Assembly: GCA_009659925.1 (NCBI GenBank)
Contig: PUXW01000019.1
Coordinates: 1 to 64,000 of the forward strand
Direction: 5' to 3'
Length of the DNA: 64,000 nt
DNA from: Nitratiruptor sp.
GTDB lineage: Bacteria; Campylobacterota; Campylobacteria; Campylobacterales; Nitratiruptoraceae
In this document: in pieces, positions 15,057-23,110 of the stretch
How the letters are laid out: each line of letters starts with the position of its first letter
How positions within the stretch are numbered: position 1 is the stretch's first letter
The notes under the pieces: model-generated
Databases searched by the model: none
Told to the model about the DNA's origin: nothing
What the model saw: only the letters and a program-made list of their open reading frames with translations
Program-made: the position numbers and the translations under genes

Positions 15057-17081
15057 ATGGGGAAGCGAATTTTTGTGAGTCTTACACTGGCTCAAGCCCT
15101 GCTTTTTGGAGGGAATCTCCTGCACAACGGGGGATTTGAGCTCTTCGATGCCCAAAAGGTCAACAAGTGGAAGTATGTCCATCTGGAAGGTTGGGAGGGA
15201 TTGGCCGAGGTGTGGAGCAATAGGAAGGGGCGCATCTCCCGGGACGGAGAGTACAAGATCGAACTCGATACCAAAGAGAGCGTGCTCGATCACCTCTCCC
15301 AGGTGGTGGTGACCCAGGAGGGGCAACACTACCTCATCACCCTCGATGCCTATGCCCGGCGCAGTGGTACTAGCGACTTCGAAGTCCTCGTAGATGGGGA
15401 GGTGATTGCCCGGGTGAGCCCCACCAACCGCTGGTACACCTACGGCGCCATCTTCGTAGGGAAGGGGGGAGAGCAGACCATCGCCATCCGGGAGCTTCCA
15501 GAGCAAAATGATGGCTATGGGGCCTTGATCGATCGAGTTGTCTTGCAAAGTGGCGATCTCCAGGAGCTAGAACGCACCCTCGACAAGAAGCGAAGCCATT
15601 ACGAGATCCTCGAACCCCAAGGGCTCGATCAGATCGTCGAGATCATCGATCAGGACCGGCGCATCGCCTACAAGGTGAGCCCTGAAGAGATCGAAAGGGC
15701 CAAGGAGGCCGCCTTGCACATGAACGAGCTCATCAAGGAGGCGATCCGGGAGAATGGTCTAGCCAACGATGGACGACTCCTTGCCTCCGATGTGATGGAG
15801 ATCAACCGCTACCTAACCGCCAACTACTCCTCCCAGTGGCGTGAACTTCGGGAGGATTTCGCCAAGGTGGAGAAGTATGGGGAGATCTACGCCATCGGCC
15901 ACCACGCCGCCCGGAGCGTATGGGCCAAGATCTACAACCTGGGCCTCTCCCCCTACGATGGAAGACACACCGCCAAACTCGACGGCTCCAAAGGGGATCG
16001 CTTCACCTATGTGGCCTTCCTTCTGGATGAGGTGGCCAACAAGGAGAGCTTGAAAAACCCCGACTACCGCGAGGTTCAAGGGAGCACGGGAACCGGACTG
16101 GATCGCATCGTTCAGGTGATCCTCACCGACCGGGGACTCAATGACAAGAATCCCACCAGTACCCTCCGGGCTGGAGCTCGCTATGCCGATGAGATGAACC
16201 ATCTTATCGTTGAAGGGATCAAGGCTACTGGAATCGCCAACGATGGCCACTTCTCCCCCGCCGATATCCGGACCCTCAACCACTACCTAGTCGATCGCTA
16301 TCAGGAGCGCTGGGCCCAGCTTCATGGAGATGACGAGGAGAATGAGGAGTATGGCTACCACCTGATCCAAAATGATGGGGCGACGACTCGGATGTTCGGC
16401 CACAATGTGATCAACACCATCGCCGATGGGATCTATCATCTCGGCTATCCCACCGACCACAAATACCATCTAGTCAACGAGGATGGCAATCGGAATCAGA
16501 GTTTCGAAGATGTGGCCTGGTGGCTCGAACAGGGCCTTGCAGCCGATATGGAGAGCCTCAAGAACCCTGCCGTCCAAGAGGTTCGGGGCACGACGGGTAC
16601 TGCCCTGGATCGGATCATCGAGGTCATCTACCACGACGAGGGGCTCTTGCGCAAGGTGTCGATGGAGGATATCCGGATCGCTGCTCGAAACGCCAACCGG
16701 ATGAATGAGCTCATTGTCGAGGCGATTCGAGAACTGGGAATTGCTCGGGACCGCTTCATTTCCTCAGAGGAGGTCAAGGCGATGAACCGCTACCTGGTAG
16801 AACGCTACCAAGAGGAGTGGGCCCAACTCCACGGGGATGACGAGGAGGGGAGCGAGACCGGTTTTCATCGAATCCAAAACGATGGGGCCATCAGCCGCAT
16901 CGAAGGGCGTAACCTCATTAATACCGTAGCCGATGGGATCTATCACCTGGGCTATCCCACCCGATTCTCCAGCCATCTGGTCAACGAAGACGGCAATCGG
17001 AACCAGAGCTTTTACAATGTAGCCTACTGGCTCACCCGCCATCTGCGAGCCGACATGGAGGCCGGCAAGCTGGACAAGTAG
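15057..17081 (+). CDS. Secreted 674-residue protein with N-terminal beta domain and three tandem repeats
   Basis: I do not recognise a named family. A signal peptide (IFVSLTLAQALLFGG) leads into a beta-rich domain (about 20-165) beginning LLHNGGFELFD, the style of carbohydrate-binding or DUF642-like modules. A charged linker follows, then three repeats of about 157-168 residues starting near 189, 346 and 514. Repeats 2 and 3 share LHGDDEE, IQNDGA, ADGIYHLGYP and LVNEDGNRNQSF; repeat 1 is diverged. The acidic DD/ND/EDGN motifs suggest calcium or other cation binding. Similar motifs occur, to my memory, in large secreted proteins of marine bacteria. It would act in the periplasm or outside the cell. 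It follows the phosphatase gene by three bases. Confidence 0.7.
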   Translation: MGKRIFVSLTLAQALLFGGNLLHNGGFELFDAQKVNKWKYVHLEGWEGLAEVWSNRKGRISRDGEYKIELDTKESVLDHLSQVVVTQEGQHYLITLDAYARRSGTSDFEVLVDGEVIARVSPTNRWYTYGAIFVGKGGEQTIAIRELPEQNDGYGALIDRVVLQSGDLQELERTLDKKRSHYEILEPQGLDQIVEIIDQDRRIAYKVSPEEIERAKEAALHMNELIKEAIRENGLANDGRLLASDVMEINRYLTANYSSQWRELREDFAKVEKYGEIYAIGHHAARSVWAKIYNLGLSPYDGRHTAKLDGSKGDRFTYVAFLLDEVANKESLKNPDYREVQGSTGTGLDRIVQVILTDRGLNDKNPTSTLRAGARYADEMNHLIVEGIKATGIANDGHFSPADIRTLNHYLVDRYQERWAQLHGDDEENEEYGYHLIQNDGATTRMFGHNVINTIADGIYHLGYPTDHKYHLVNEDGNRNQSFEDVAWWLEQGLAADMESLKNPAVQEVRGTTGTALDRIIEVIYHDEGLLRKVSMEDIRIAARNANRMNELIVEAIRELGIARDRFISSEEVKAMNRYLVERYQEEWAQLHGDDEEGSETGFHRIQNDGAISRIEGRNLINTVADGIYHLGYPTRFSSHLVNEDGNRNQSFYNVAYWLTRHLRADMEAGKLDK

Positions 17082-17097
17082 CCCTAGCGGCTACTTG
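17075..17097. terminator. 9-bp hairpin holding both convergent stop codons
   Basis: CAAGTAGCC (17075-17083) and GGCTACTTG (17089-17097) form a perfect stem with a five-base loop. Each arm contains the Lys-stop (AAG TAG) end of one of the two convergent genes. There is no T-run on either side, so efficiency as a terminator is uncertain, but the position between convergent genes fits bidirectional termination. Confidence 0.55.
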
Positions 17098-17807
17098 CGC
17101 CACTCACACCAGCCGAGAAACTCCTTGTACTTGGGAATGAAGAGGGTATCCTTGGGGCGGATGTCGATCCCGAAGGTACGCAACAGCTGCTCCCGAACCT
17201 CTTTGATCCGCCAGAAGAAGAGGAGATCCCCTTTGTAGGGGGTGGTGGTCCAAGCCCCGATGCGTAAGGTATTGCTCCACTCGTTGGCAATCTTGTTTTG
17301 AACCTCGATGATGTAGGGTTCAAGGGGGCTACCCTCCAGGGCTTTGTGTTCCTGTTGGGCCAGACCCCGGGCGTAGCTGAGGAGGGCCGTTTGGAGGAGT
17401 TGGGGATTGTCCGACTCGATGGAAAATTCCTCGATAACTCCTCGGAAGACCTCCTTGAAGAGGTGTTGGGTGAAGGTTTTGCGCTGGTGGTCGAATCGCT
17501 CGATATGGACCCGCTCGATTCCCTCCTCGGGAAGGTAGATCTTCTCTGGCAGGGAGATGGTGATGGGGTGGCGCTGGAAGGTTTGGGCCTTGATCCGCTT
17601 GGCTAGATCCTTGAGCTTGGGACGGGTGTCGGTTTCGAGAATCAAGCGCCGAAGGGCCCTCTCCAGGGCTGGGTCCCGCTTGATGAGGTAGAAGACCAGG
17701 GCGCTCTCAATCCCTTCAAGTACCTCATTCCTGGGGATGTAAGCTCCCCGTTGATCTCGGAGGAACTCCTCCCCTTCGGGAGCGATGGCGTTCCAGGCGA
17801 TGAGCAT
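17091..17807 (-). CDS. Putative RAMP-superfamily protein, Csm5-like
   Basis: This 238-residue protein has no certain name. Several features recall the type III CRISPR RAMP Csm5. YIPRNEVLEGIESAL (about 23-37) aligns with the YIPGSSIKGAIRTAL element. The C-terminal part has LRIGAWTT (near 185), then FIPKYKEFLGWCEW at the end, as in the LRLGxGT...PKxRxLGW pattern. The usual N-terminal glycine-rich part seems shortened, and the IPGSS serines are lost. No cas10, csm2-4, cas6, cas1/2 or repeat array is near. The upstream gene overlaps as TAATG, so the two form an operon. It could be an orphan or repurposed RAMP, or the likeness may be chance. Confidence 0.45.
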   Translation of the reverse strand: MLIAWNAIAPEGEEFLRDQRGAYIPRNEVLEGIESALVFYLIKRDPALERALRRLILETDTRPKLKDLAKRIKAQTFQRHPITISLPEKIYLPEEGIERVHIERFDHQRKTFTQHLFKEVFRGVIEEFSIESDNPQLLQTALLSYARGLAQQEHKALEGSPLEPYIIEVQNKIANEWSNTLRIGAWTTTPYKGDLLFFWRIKEVREQLLRTFGIDIRPKDTLFIPKYKEFLGWCEWRK

Positions 17808-18484
17808 TAGACAAACTCCGCCAAGGCTTTGTCGATCTTTTGAGCAATCTGCTCATCGAAAAGGGCGATGGTGGGGACCATCCAGTGGAGCCAGTAGCGG
17901 GCCCGTCCATCCTTGTTCTCCCCGAAGTAGGCTAGAGCGATGCGACCAAATCCCATCTCCTTTTCGATCTTCTTCGCATCCCGCAGGAAGCGCCTGGGAA
18001 CGGGGGGAAGCTGGTCGAAAGGAAGGGGTTTGCCCTCTTCTCCATGGTGTTTGACGAGGCTAGCGGCACTGCCCAGGTTGCGCAAGGCTTCGATGAGCTT
18101 GGCGAATTTATGCTTTTTGAGGAAGGCCAGGAGGATCTCTCCGGCTGGGAGCTGAAGGATCGGGGTATTGTGCTCTCCTTCCCGCAAATCGACAAGGAGA
18201 AAGGCCTGCCCTTCGATCATCTCGATATAGGCGTAAACCTGGCTATTTTTGGGAAGCTCCTGGAGTACCTCCACCACCTCGAACTGCTCTCCGTCACTCT
18301 CGTAGGCATCTCCGGCCTTCTTGCCTGCTGTGGCGAAGTAGGTCTCTTCGCCATCCCGCTTCCCGAAGACCAGATCGAATCCCCACTTCTTCAGCTGTTT
18401 CAATTTGAACTGGCGTTCCCGCTCGGGGTTGCCGAGGGTCTCGAAAACCAAGGTATTGAGGAGCATCGCCTCCTTGAGATCCAT
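17807..18484 (-). CDS. Hypothetical 225-residue protein paired with the RAMP-like gene
   Basis: I do not recognise this protein. ATG 18484 has AAGGAG seven bases upstream; the frame is open ten codons further but without a ribosome site. The product is soluble, mixed alpha/beta and charged, with no membrane segment or signal peptide. Early residues [17 protein letters not shown] are basic, a central part ([20 protein letters not shown]) looks beta-rich, and the end is amphipathic helix ([14 protein letters not shown]). There is no Walker motif, HD motif or zinc cluster. It overlaps the next gene by one base (TAATG), so joint function is likely. A nucleic-acid or RAMP partner role is only inference from the neighbour. 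Confidence 0.55.
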   Translation of the reverse strand: MDLKEAMLLNTLVFETLGNPERERQFKLKQLKKWGFDLVFGKRDGEETYFATAGKKAGDAYESDGEQFEVVEVLQELPKNSQVYAYIEMIEGQAFLLVDLREGEHNTPILQLPAGEILLAFLKKHKFAKLIEALRNLGSAASLVKHHGEEGKPLPFDQLPPVPRRFLRDAKKIEKEMGFGRIALAYFGENKDGRARYWLHWMVPTIALFDEQIAQKIDKALAEFV

Positions 18485-18572
18485 ACCGACTCCTTTTTTC
18501 TCCGATTCTACCATGTTTTGGATCTCGAGGGAGCAACTAAAGTATCACCCCCTCCCTGGAGCTTGAGGGCCC

Positions 18573-18601
18573 TTGACAAAGGGGGGAAAGCGTCCTATAA
18601 T
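18573..18601 (+). promoter_or_regulatory. Consensus sigma-70 promoter of the SRP RNA gene
   Basis: TTGACA at 18573-18578 and TATAAT at 18596-18601 are both perfect matches to the consensus, with the ideal 17-base spacer. It is the only full two-box consensus promoter I saw in the window. Transcription should begin near 18608. Confidence 0.9.
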
Positions 18602-18644
18602 TTCGTAGCGTGAGTGGAGCGTTGAAGGTTCGAAGAGCTTTGAG

Positions 18645-18750
18645 CGCTCCGCTCAGACCCGTGCGACGGAGTTCTGGGGCAACGCTTCAGGGCGGGAACG
18701 CAGCAGAGCACCCCAGGGCTCCGGGCGCCGCGGGGATCTGGGCGGAGTCT
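18645..18750 (+). ncRNA. ffs: Signal recognition particle RNA (4.5S-like)
   Basis: This is the small bacterial SRP RNA, which binds Ffh (encoded at 51545) and the receptor to target nascent membrane proteins. The conserved apical part reads TTCAGGGCGGGAACGCAGCAG (18687-18706 region), matching the CAGG...GGAA...AGCAG core of domain IV. It sits on a 13-bp stem (18667-18679 with 18711-18723). An outer perfect 11-bp helix pairs 18647-18657 with 18737-18747. A T-rich run from 18748 ends the transcript. A strong promoter lies about 50 bases upstream of the outer helix, so the primary transcript carries a leader of roughly 37 bases, itself able to fold (18615-18620 with 18645-18650). E. coli 4.5S RNA also has a processed leader. 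Confidence 0.88.
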
Positions 18751-18763
18751 TCTTTTTTTCTTC
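18748..18763 (+). terminator. Intrinsic terminator of ffs
   Basis: The T-rich tract from 18748 (seven consecutive T at 18753-18759) follows directly on the outer GC-rich helix of the SRP RNA, so the mature RNA's own end helix serves as the terminator stem. Confidence 0.75.
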
Positions 18764-18843
18764 TCCCGATGTCAATTCTCTCCCATTGTGCCAGCAAGCC
18801 TTCTTCACACGAAGAAATGAGACCATCGATCCCATTGGGGCCA

Positions 18844-18865
18844 AATCCCCCGTCAATGGGGGATT
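18844..18865. terminator. Hairpin at the end of the 31-residue gene
   Basis: AATCCCCC (18844-18851) and GGGGGATT (18858-18865) form a perfect 8-bp stem that includes part of the small gene's stop codon. A T-run is lacking, so it may act as a transcript 3' boundary rather than a classic terminator. Confidence 0.45.
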
Positions 18866-18959
18866 AACTCTCTTTCTTGAGGTTGAATCCGATCCACGCT
18901 AGGGCTGAAACACCCATGATCGTTCCATAGACGAGTCCGAGAATCTCAGATGGGGTCAT
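18864..18959 (-). CDS. 31-residue membrane microprotein
   Basis: ATG 18959 is preceded by AAGGAG six bases upstream. The product (starting MTPSEILGLVYGTIMGVSAL) is one amphipathic-to-hydrophobic helix of about 22 residues with a Trp near its end and a positive tail (NLKKES), a layout typical of single-pass small subunits with the C-terminus in the cytoplasm. It is of CydX/CcoQ size but I see no diagnostic residues of those families. It stops with TAA at 18866-18864 within a strong hairpin. No oxidase or transporter gene is adjacent. Existence rests on the ribosome site, helix and hairpin end; it is too short for coding statistics. Confidence 0.5.
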   Translation of the reverse strand: MTPSEILGLVYGTIMGVSALAWIGFNLKKES

Positions 18960-19113
18960 CGTCGCTCCTTATGGATAGAATTGGCAAAGGGGATCCCCTT
19001 GCTCTCTATCATAATAGACCCTTTTTCTTGAAGGGAAGTTGAAAGGGGGGGAGGGGGGGAAGGGAAAGGGGAGGAATTGGCCTGCAAGGGGGGAAGAGAA
19101 TCAGCTTTGCTGA

Positions 19114-20241
19114 TTAGGAGGATCGATCCTTTTGATCTTGTTGGCCACTTTTCGCCTGGGCGATGAGGACATCTTCGATGATCTTGTCCAAGTCGCCATC
19201 GAGGATGGCTTCCACATTGGAGTAGGCCTTGTTGCTGCGAAGGTCCTTGACCTGCTGGTAGGGGGCAAGGACATAGCTGCGGATCTGGTGGCCCCACCCG
19301 ATCTCGCTCTTCTCGATCCCCTCCTCTTCTGCCTTGCGCTTTTCCAACTCCAACTCATAGAGGCGGGAGCGCAACATCTTCATCGCCGTCGCCCTGTTCT
19401 TGTGTTGGCTCCGATCACTTTGACACTGGACGACGATTCCCGTTGGAATGTGGGTGATTCGGATAGCCGAATCGGTCTTGTTGACATGCTGGCCCCCAGC
19501 TCCACTGGCCCGGTAGGTATCGACCCGAATGTCCTTCTCTTCGATGACGATGTCGATGGTATCGTCCACCTCGGGACTCACCATGACCGAGGCGAAGGAG
19601 GTATGGCGTCTGGCGTTGGAGTCGAAGGGGCTAATGCGTACGAGGCGGTGGATTCCATTTTCGGTTTTGAGGTAGCCGTAGGCGTTCTCCCCTTTGATGA
19701 TGAAACTCACATCCTTGATCCCAGCCTCTTCCCCCTCCTGGTAATCTAGAAGCTCCACTTTGAAGCCGTGGCGCTCTGCCCAGCGCAAATACATGCGATA
19801 GAGGATCGAGGCCCAATCCTGGCTTTCGGTCCCTCCGGCTCCGGGGTGGATGGTGATGATGGCGTTCTTGTCATCGTGTTCTCCGCTGAGCATCGTCTCG
19901 ATCTCGATCTTACTCACCTTCTCTTCCAGCTCCTTGGCTTCGGCAAAGAGGCTCTCAAGGGTTTCGCTATCTTCCTCTTCCATTGCCAATTGGAAGAGCT
20001 CCTGGGCATCTTCGACGCTATTTCTTGCCTCCTGGAAGCGTTGGAGAATCCGCTCAATCTTGTTCTTCTCCTTTTGGATCTGGGCCGCCTTTTGGGCGTT
20101 GCTCCAGAAGGTCGGATCGTTTTCGAGCCCTTGAATCTGGGCGAGGCGTTCCTGGAGCTCCTGGGGTTTGATGATGTCCTGGATGTTGGCGATCTTCTGG
20201 GAGAGCCGTTTCAGGAGCTCTCCATATTCGTAACTATCCAC
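19114..20241 (-). CDS. prfB: Peptide chain release factor 2
   Basis: RF2 reads UGA and UAA stop codons and triggers peptide release on the ribosome. The 375 residues contain the helical N-terminal domain (1-120), the anticodon-like SPF at 204-206 that marks RF2 rather than RF1 (PxT), and the catalytic GGQ at 249-251. The reading frame is uninterrupted from ATG 20241, so the +1 frameshift near codon 26 that autoregulates E. coli prfB is absent. It is transcribed away from panC with a 51-base divergent gap. A 7-bp hairpin (19099-19115) overlaps its stop codon. Confidence 0.95.
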   Translation of the reverse strand: MDSYEYGELLKRLSQKIANIQDIIKPQELQERLAQIQGLENDPTFWSNAQKAAQIQKEKNKIERILQRFQEARNSVEDAQELFQLAMEEEDSETLESLFAEAKELEEKVSKIEIETMLSGEHDDKNAIITIHPGAGGTESQDWASILYRMYLRWAERHGFKVELLDYQEGEEAGIKDVSFIIKGENAYGYLKTENGIHRLVRISPFDSNARRHTSFASVMVSPEVDDTIDIVIEEKDIRVDTYRASGAGGQHVNKTDSAIRITHIPTGIVVQCQSDRSQHKNRATAMKMLRSRLYELELEKRKAEEEGIEKSEIGWGHQIRSYVLAPYQQVKDLRSNKAYSNVEAILDGDLDKIIEDVLIAQAKSGQQDQKDRSS

Positions 20242-20292
20242 AACCCCTCCTGTTTGGGTAAAATTGTATTGAAATTATATCAAAGGGGGCCG

Positions 20293-21114
20293 ATGGAGAC
20301 CATCACCAAGGTCCAGGAGATGATGGAGCGGCGCAAAGGCCTGGAGGGGCGGGTTGGCTTTGTGCCTACGATGGGGGCCCTCCACCAAGGGCACCTCTCC
20401 CTCATCGAGCGCAGTCTCAAGGAGAATGACCATACCATCGTATCCATCTTCGTCAATCCGACCCAATTCCTGCCAGGAGAAGATTACGAGCGCTATCCCC
20501 GGCGCTACGAGGCCGATAGGCGCATTTGCGAGGTGGCGGGGGTGGAATTGCTCTTCATGCCTGAGGTTCACGAGATCTATGGCGTGGATGAGGTAGGGAT
20601 CAAAGCTCCCAAGGTCAAGGGGTACATCCTCGAGGGCTACTTTCGTCCGGGCCACTTCGATGGAGTGTTACAGATTGTGACCAAACTCTTCCATATCGTC
20701 CGTCCGGATCGGGCCTATTTTGGCAAGAAGGATGCCCAGCAACTCTATCTGGTGCAAAAGATGGTCCGGGACCTCTTCTGGGATATCGAGATCGTTCCGT
20801 GTGAGATTGTGCGGGATCGGGATGGATTGGCGCTTAGTAGTCGCAATCTCTACCTCTCCCCTCAGGAGCGCTCCCAGGCCCTCCTTTTATCCAAATCTTT
20901 GAAAAGGGCTGCTAAAATGGTACAAGAGGGGATCTTGGATGCTCAAACCATCAAGGCGCAGATGGAGGAGATCTTAGCACCGCTGGAGGTAGAGTATGTG
21001 GAGATTGTGGATCGGGAGTTCAACCGGCTCGACCAGGTCGAAATTGGCAATACCATCATCCTCGTTGCTGCCTACAGTGGTGGGACGCGGCTTATTGACA
21101 ACATCTGGATCTAG
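20293..21114 (+). CDS. panC: Pantothenate synthetase
   Basis: PanC joins pantoate and beta-alanine with ATP to make pantothenate, the precursor of coenzyme A. The 273 residues carry the HIGH-like element [11 protein letters not shown], the pantoate/ATP loop [27 protein letters not shown], and the KMSKS-like SSRNLYL region. Length is standard. The frame is open for 175 codons upstream, opposite prfB, but ATG 20293 has AAAGGGGG upstream and aligns with family starts. A TAAAAT -10 candidate lies at 20259-20264. Three bases separate it from the diguanylate cyclase gene. Confidence 0.93.
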   Translation: METITKVQEMMERRKGLEGRVGFVPTMGALHQGHLSLIERSLKENDHTIVSIFVNPTQFLPGEDYERYPRRYEADRRICEVAGVELLFMPEVHEIYGVDEVGIKAPKVKGYILEGYFRPGHFDGVLQIVTKLFHIVRPDRAYFGKKDAQQLYLVQKMVRDLFWDIEIVPCEIVRDRDGLALSSRNLYLSPQERSQALLLSKSLKRAAKMVQEGILDAQTIKAQMEEILAPLEVEYVEIVDREFNRLDQVEIGNTIILVAAYSGGTRLIDNIWI

Positions 21115-21117
21115 GAA

Positions 21118-22131
21118 GTGGCGATGATCAACTGTAAAGAGATTTTGAGGCAAAATAGGGTCCAGAGTCCTCTGCAGGAGGAGGAGATCCAAAAGATCGC
21201 CAAACTGACCATCAACTTCTTGACCAAGCACAATATGCCCCTGACCCCCATCAACTACGATGAGTGGTTCTATGTCATCTGCAAGGCGATCCACGATCGC
21301 CATGTCCTCAGCGAGAAGAATTTGCGCGTGCTCTACAAGAAATACCGTAAAGAGTTGCTCGAAGAGATCGATCATGAGTACAAAGAGATGAAGGAGATCT
21401 CGGTGGGGCTCAAGGATGTGACCCAGAAATCCAATGAAATCCTCGACACTTTCGATTCGAGTATCGACCAGCACTCCACCCTCTTGGGAGAGAGCCTCGA
21501 TGCCTTGGACCGCCAGGATCGGGGGAAGATCGAGGAGTTGCGCCGGAAGATTGAACAGCTCGAAGAGGAGAATCGCCGGCTCCGGGACTATCTGGAGACC
21601 AACAAGCGGCGGTTGGAGATCATTGAGGCAAAATTTGCCGAAACCAGACGGGAGGCCGATCTCGATCCCCTCACCAGAGTCTTCAACCGGAAGCGGTTCG
21701 AGCGGGATCAGCGGGAGTTTGAGCGAGGGTGTGAGACCTATAGCGTCATCTTCCTCGATATCGACAACTTCAAGAAGATCAACGATACCTATGGCCACGC
21801 CATTGGGGATCGGGTGCTCCAGGAGGTTGGGGAGATCCTCACCAACTATGTGCGGCGCAATACCTATACCTACCGCTACGGGGGGGAGGAGTTCGTCATC
21901 GTCCTGCCCGAAGGGGGGCTCGATGCCGCCAAGGCGGTGGCCGAGCGACTTCGTGGGGTCATCGAAAATCGGGCGGTGGTCCTAGACGATCAGCACTCCC
22001 TCCATTTTACCGCCAGTTTCGGTGCTGCCCAGAAGCGCCCGGGAGAGCGGTTCGAGGATGTACTCAAACGGGCCGATGCGGCGCTCTATGAGGCCAAACG
22101 GGGAGGAAAGAATCGGGTGGTCCTCAAATAG
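21118..22131 (+). CDS. Diguanylate cyclase (GGDEF domain) with N-terminal helical domain
   Basis: This 337-residue cytoplasmic protein should make cyclic di-GMP from two GTP. The C-terminal domain (about 178-337) has DPLTRVFNR, the metal Asp of FLDIDNFKKIND, and the active GGEEF at 255-259. The allosteric RxxD site is not present at the expected place (246-249 read RRNT), so product inhibition by that route is unlikely. The N-terminal 100 residues are helical, followed by a coiled coil (about 125-178) suited to dimerisation; no membrane segment is seen. The start may be GTG 21118 or ATG 21124. It overlaps the end of convergent murG by 8 bases. Confidence 0.88.
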   Translation: MAMINCKEILRQNRVQSPLQEEEIQKIAKLTINFLTKHNMPLTPINYDEWFYVICKAIHDRHVLSEKNLRVLYKKYRKELLEEIDHEYKEMKEISVGLKDVTQKSNEILDTFDSSIDQHSTLLGESLDALDRQDRGKIEELRRKIEQLEEENRRLRDYLETNKRRLEIIEAKFAETRREADLDPLTRVFNRKRFERDQREFERGCETYSVIFLDIDNFKKINDTYGHAIGDRVLQEVGEILTNYVRRNTYTYRYGGEEFVIVLPEGGLDAAKAVAERLRGVIENRAVVLDDQHSLHFTASFGAAQKRPGERFEDVLKRADAALYEAKRGGKNRVVLK

Positions 22132-23110
22132 CTTCCAAGATCTTCCCAACGATCTCCTTGGCTCCCCCTGGTTTGGCAAGTTCCAGTAGGCGTTGGCTCA
22201 TGGAGGCCAGATCGAGGTGGTCGAGTTGGATGGAGGGATGATATTCCAGGGCACCACCCCGCTGGATGAAGAAGTGGGCATTCTTGCGCTGGTGGTCCCC
22301 GGCTGCGTGGGGGTAGGGGCACAAAAGGGCGGGAAGCCCATTGGCCGCCAGCTCCCAGAGGGTCGAAGCCCCAGCCCGGCTAATGGCTAGATCGGCCTGG
22401 GCCATCTTGGTGGCGAGATCGTGGGCAAAGGGGAAGAGGTCGACCTCGATACCAAGGCGACCATACTCCTCCTTGAGCCACTGGAAGTCCTTCCAACCAC
22501 ACTGGTGGATAATCTGGATCCCTCGAGCCTGGAGGCGGGGGGCGAGTTGGAGGGCGATCTCGTTGATCTGGGTGGCTCCCTGGCTTCCTCCAAGGAAGAT
22601 CAAACGCTCCAACCGCTCCCGTCGTCGGGCCAGCTGGAAGAAGGTAGATTGGATGGGATAGGGGTCGTAGGGGGGGAGGAAGGAGCAAAAGAGGCGATGG
22701 CTGACAGGGCGCAGGAGTTGGTTGAGCCGGCCAAGCTGGGCATTTTGCTCATGGATGAAGAGGGGAACCCGGGCGAGGGGGGCTGCCAGGGCGGCTGGGG
22801 CCGCTGAGTAGCCCCCCACGCTCACTACTGCCTTGATCCGATGGCGTTTGATGATCCTCAGGGCCGTGGCGATGAGGGGGGTGAGGGCGGCAAGAGTTGC
22901 AAGTTTGCCCAGCCCTTGTTGGTTGACGACCCCTTTGCTTGGGAGGAAGTAGCGCTCTCGAAACCCTTCGTCCTCTTGGAACCAGTGGCGGTCTTGCCCC
23001 CTCGTAGAGCCGACGAAGATGGGATGGATCCCCTCTTGGAGAAAGGCTTCTTGGAGGGCCTTGGCAATGGAGAGATGGCCTCCGGTTCCCCCTCCGGTAA
23101 TGAGGATCAA
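22124..23110 (-). CDS. murG: UDP-GlcNAc:lipid I N-acetylglucosaminyltransferase MurG
   Basis: MurG makes lipid II on the inner face of the cytoplasmic membrane. It is a GT-B fold protein of 328 residues, a little shorter than E. coli MurG. The N-terminal Gly-rich loop GGGTGGHL is at 6-13, SVGGYSAAP near 95, HEQNAQLG near 119, and the donor-site region LGGSQGA...INE near 173. The acceptor-side loop ISRAGASTLWE is near 240. The start overlaps ftsW as ATGA, placing both in one cell-wall/division operon. Confidence 0.94.
   Translation of the reverse strand: MILITGGGTGGHLSIAKALQEAFLQEGIHPIFVGSTRGQDRHWFQEDEGFRERYFLPSKGVVNQQGLGKLATLAALTPLIATALRIIKRHRIKAVVSVGGYSAAPAALAAPLARVPLFIHEQNAQLGRLNQLLRPVSHRLFCSFLPPYDPYPIQSTFFQLARRRERLERLIFLGGSQGATQINEIALQLAPRLQARGIQIIHQCGWKDFQWLKEEYGRLGIEVDLFPFAHDLATKMAQADLAISRAGASTLWELAANGLPALLCPYPHAAGDHQRKNAHFFIQRGGALEYHPSIQLDHLDLASMSQRLLELAKPGGAKEIVGKILEAI

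Noticed and set aside
17091-18484. A functional CRISPR-Cas type III locus
   Set aside because: Only one RAMP-like protein is seen. No cas10, other csm genes, cas6, adaptation genes or repeat-spacer array was found in the window.
20100-20241. Programmed +1 frameshift in prfB
   Set aside because: The reading frame is continuous with no internal UGA near codon 26.
19768-20292. Possible 175-codon N-terminal extension of panC
   Set aside because: It lies opposite prfB, lacks a ribosome site and precedes the exact family start at ATG 20293.
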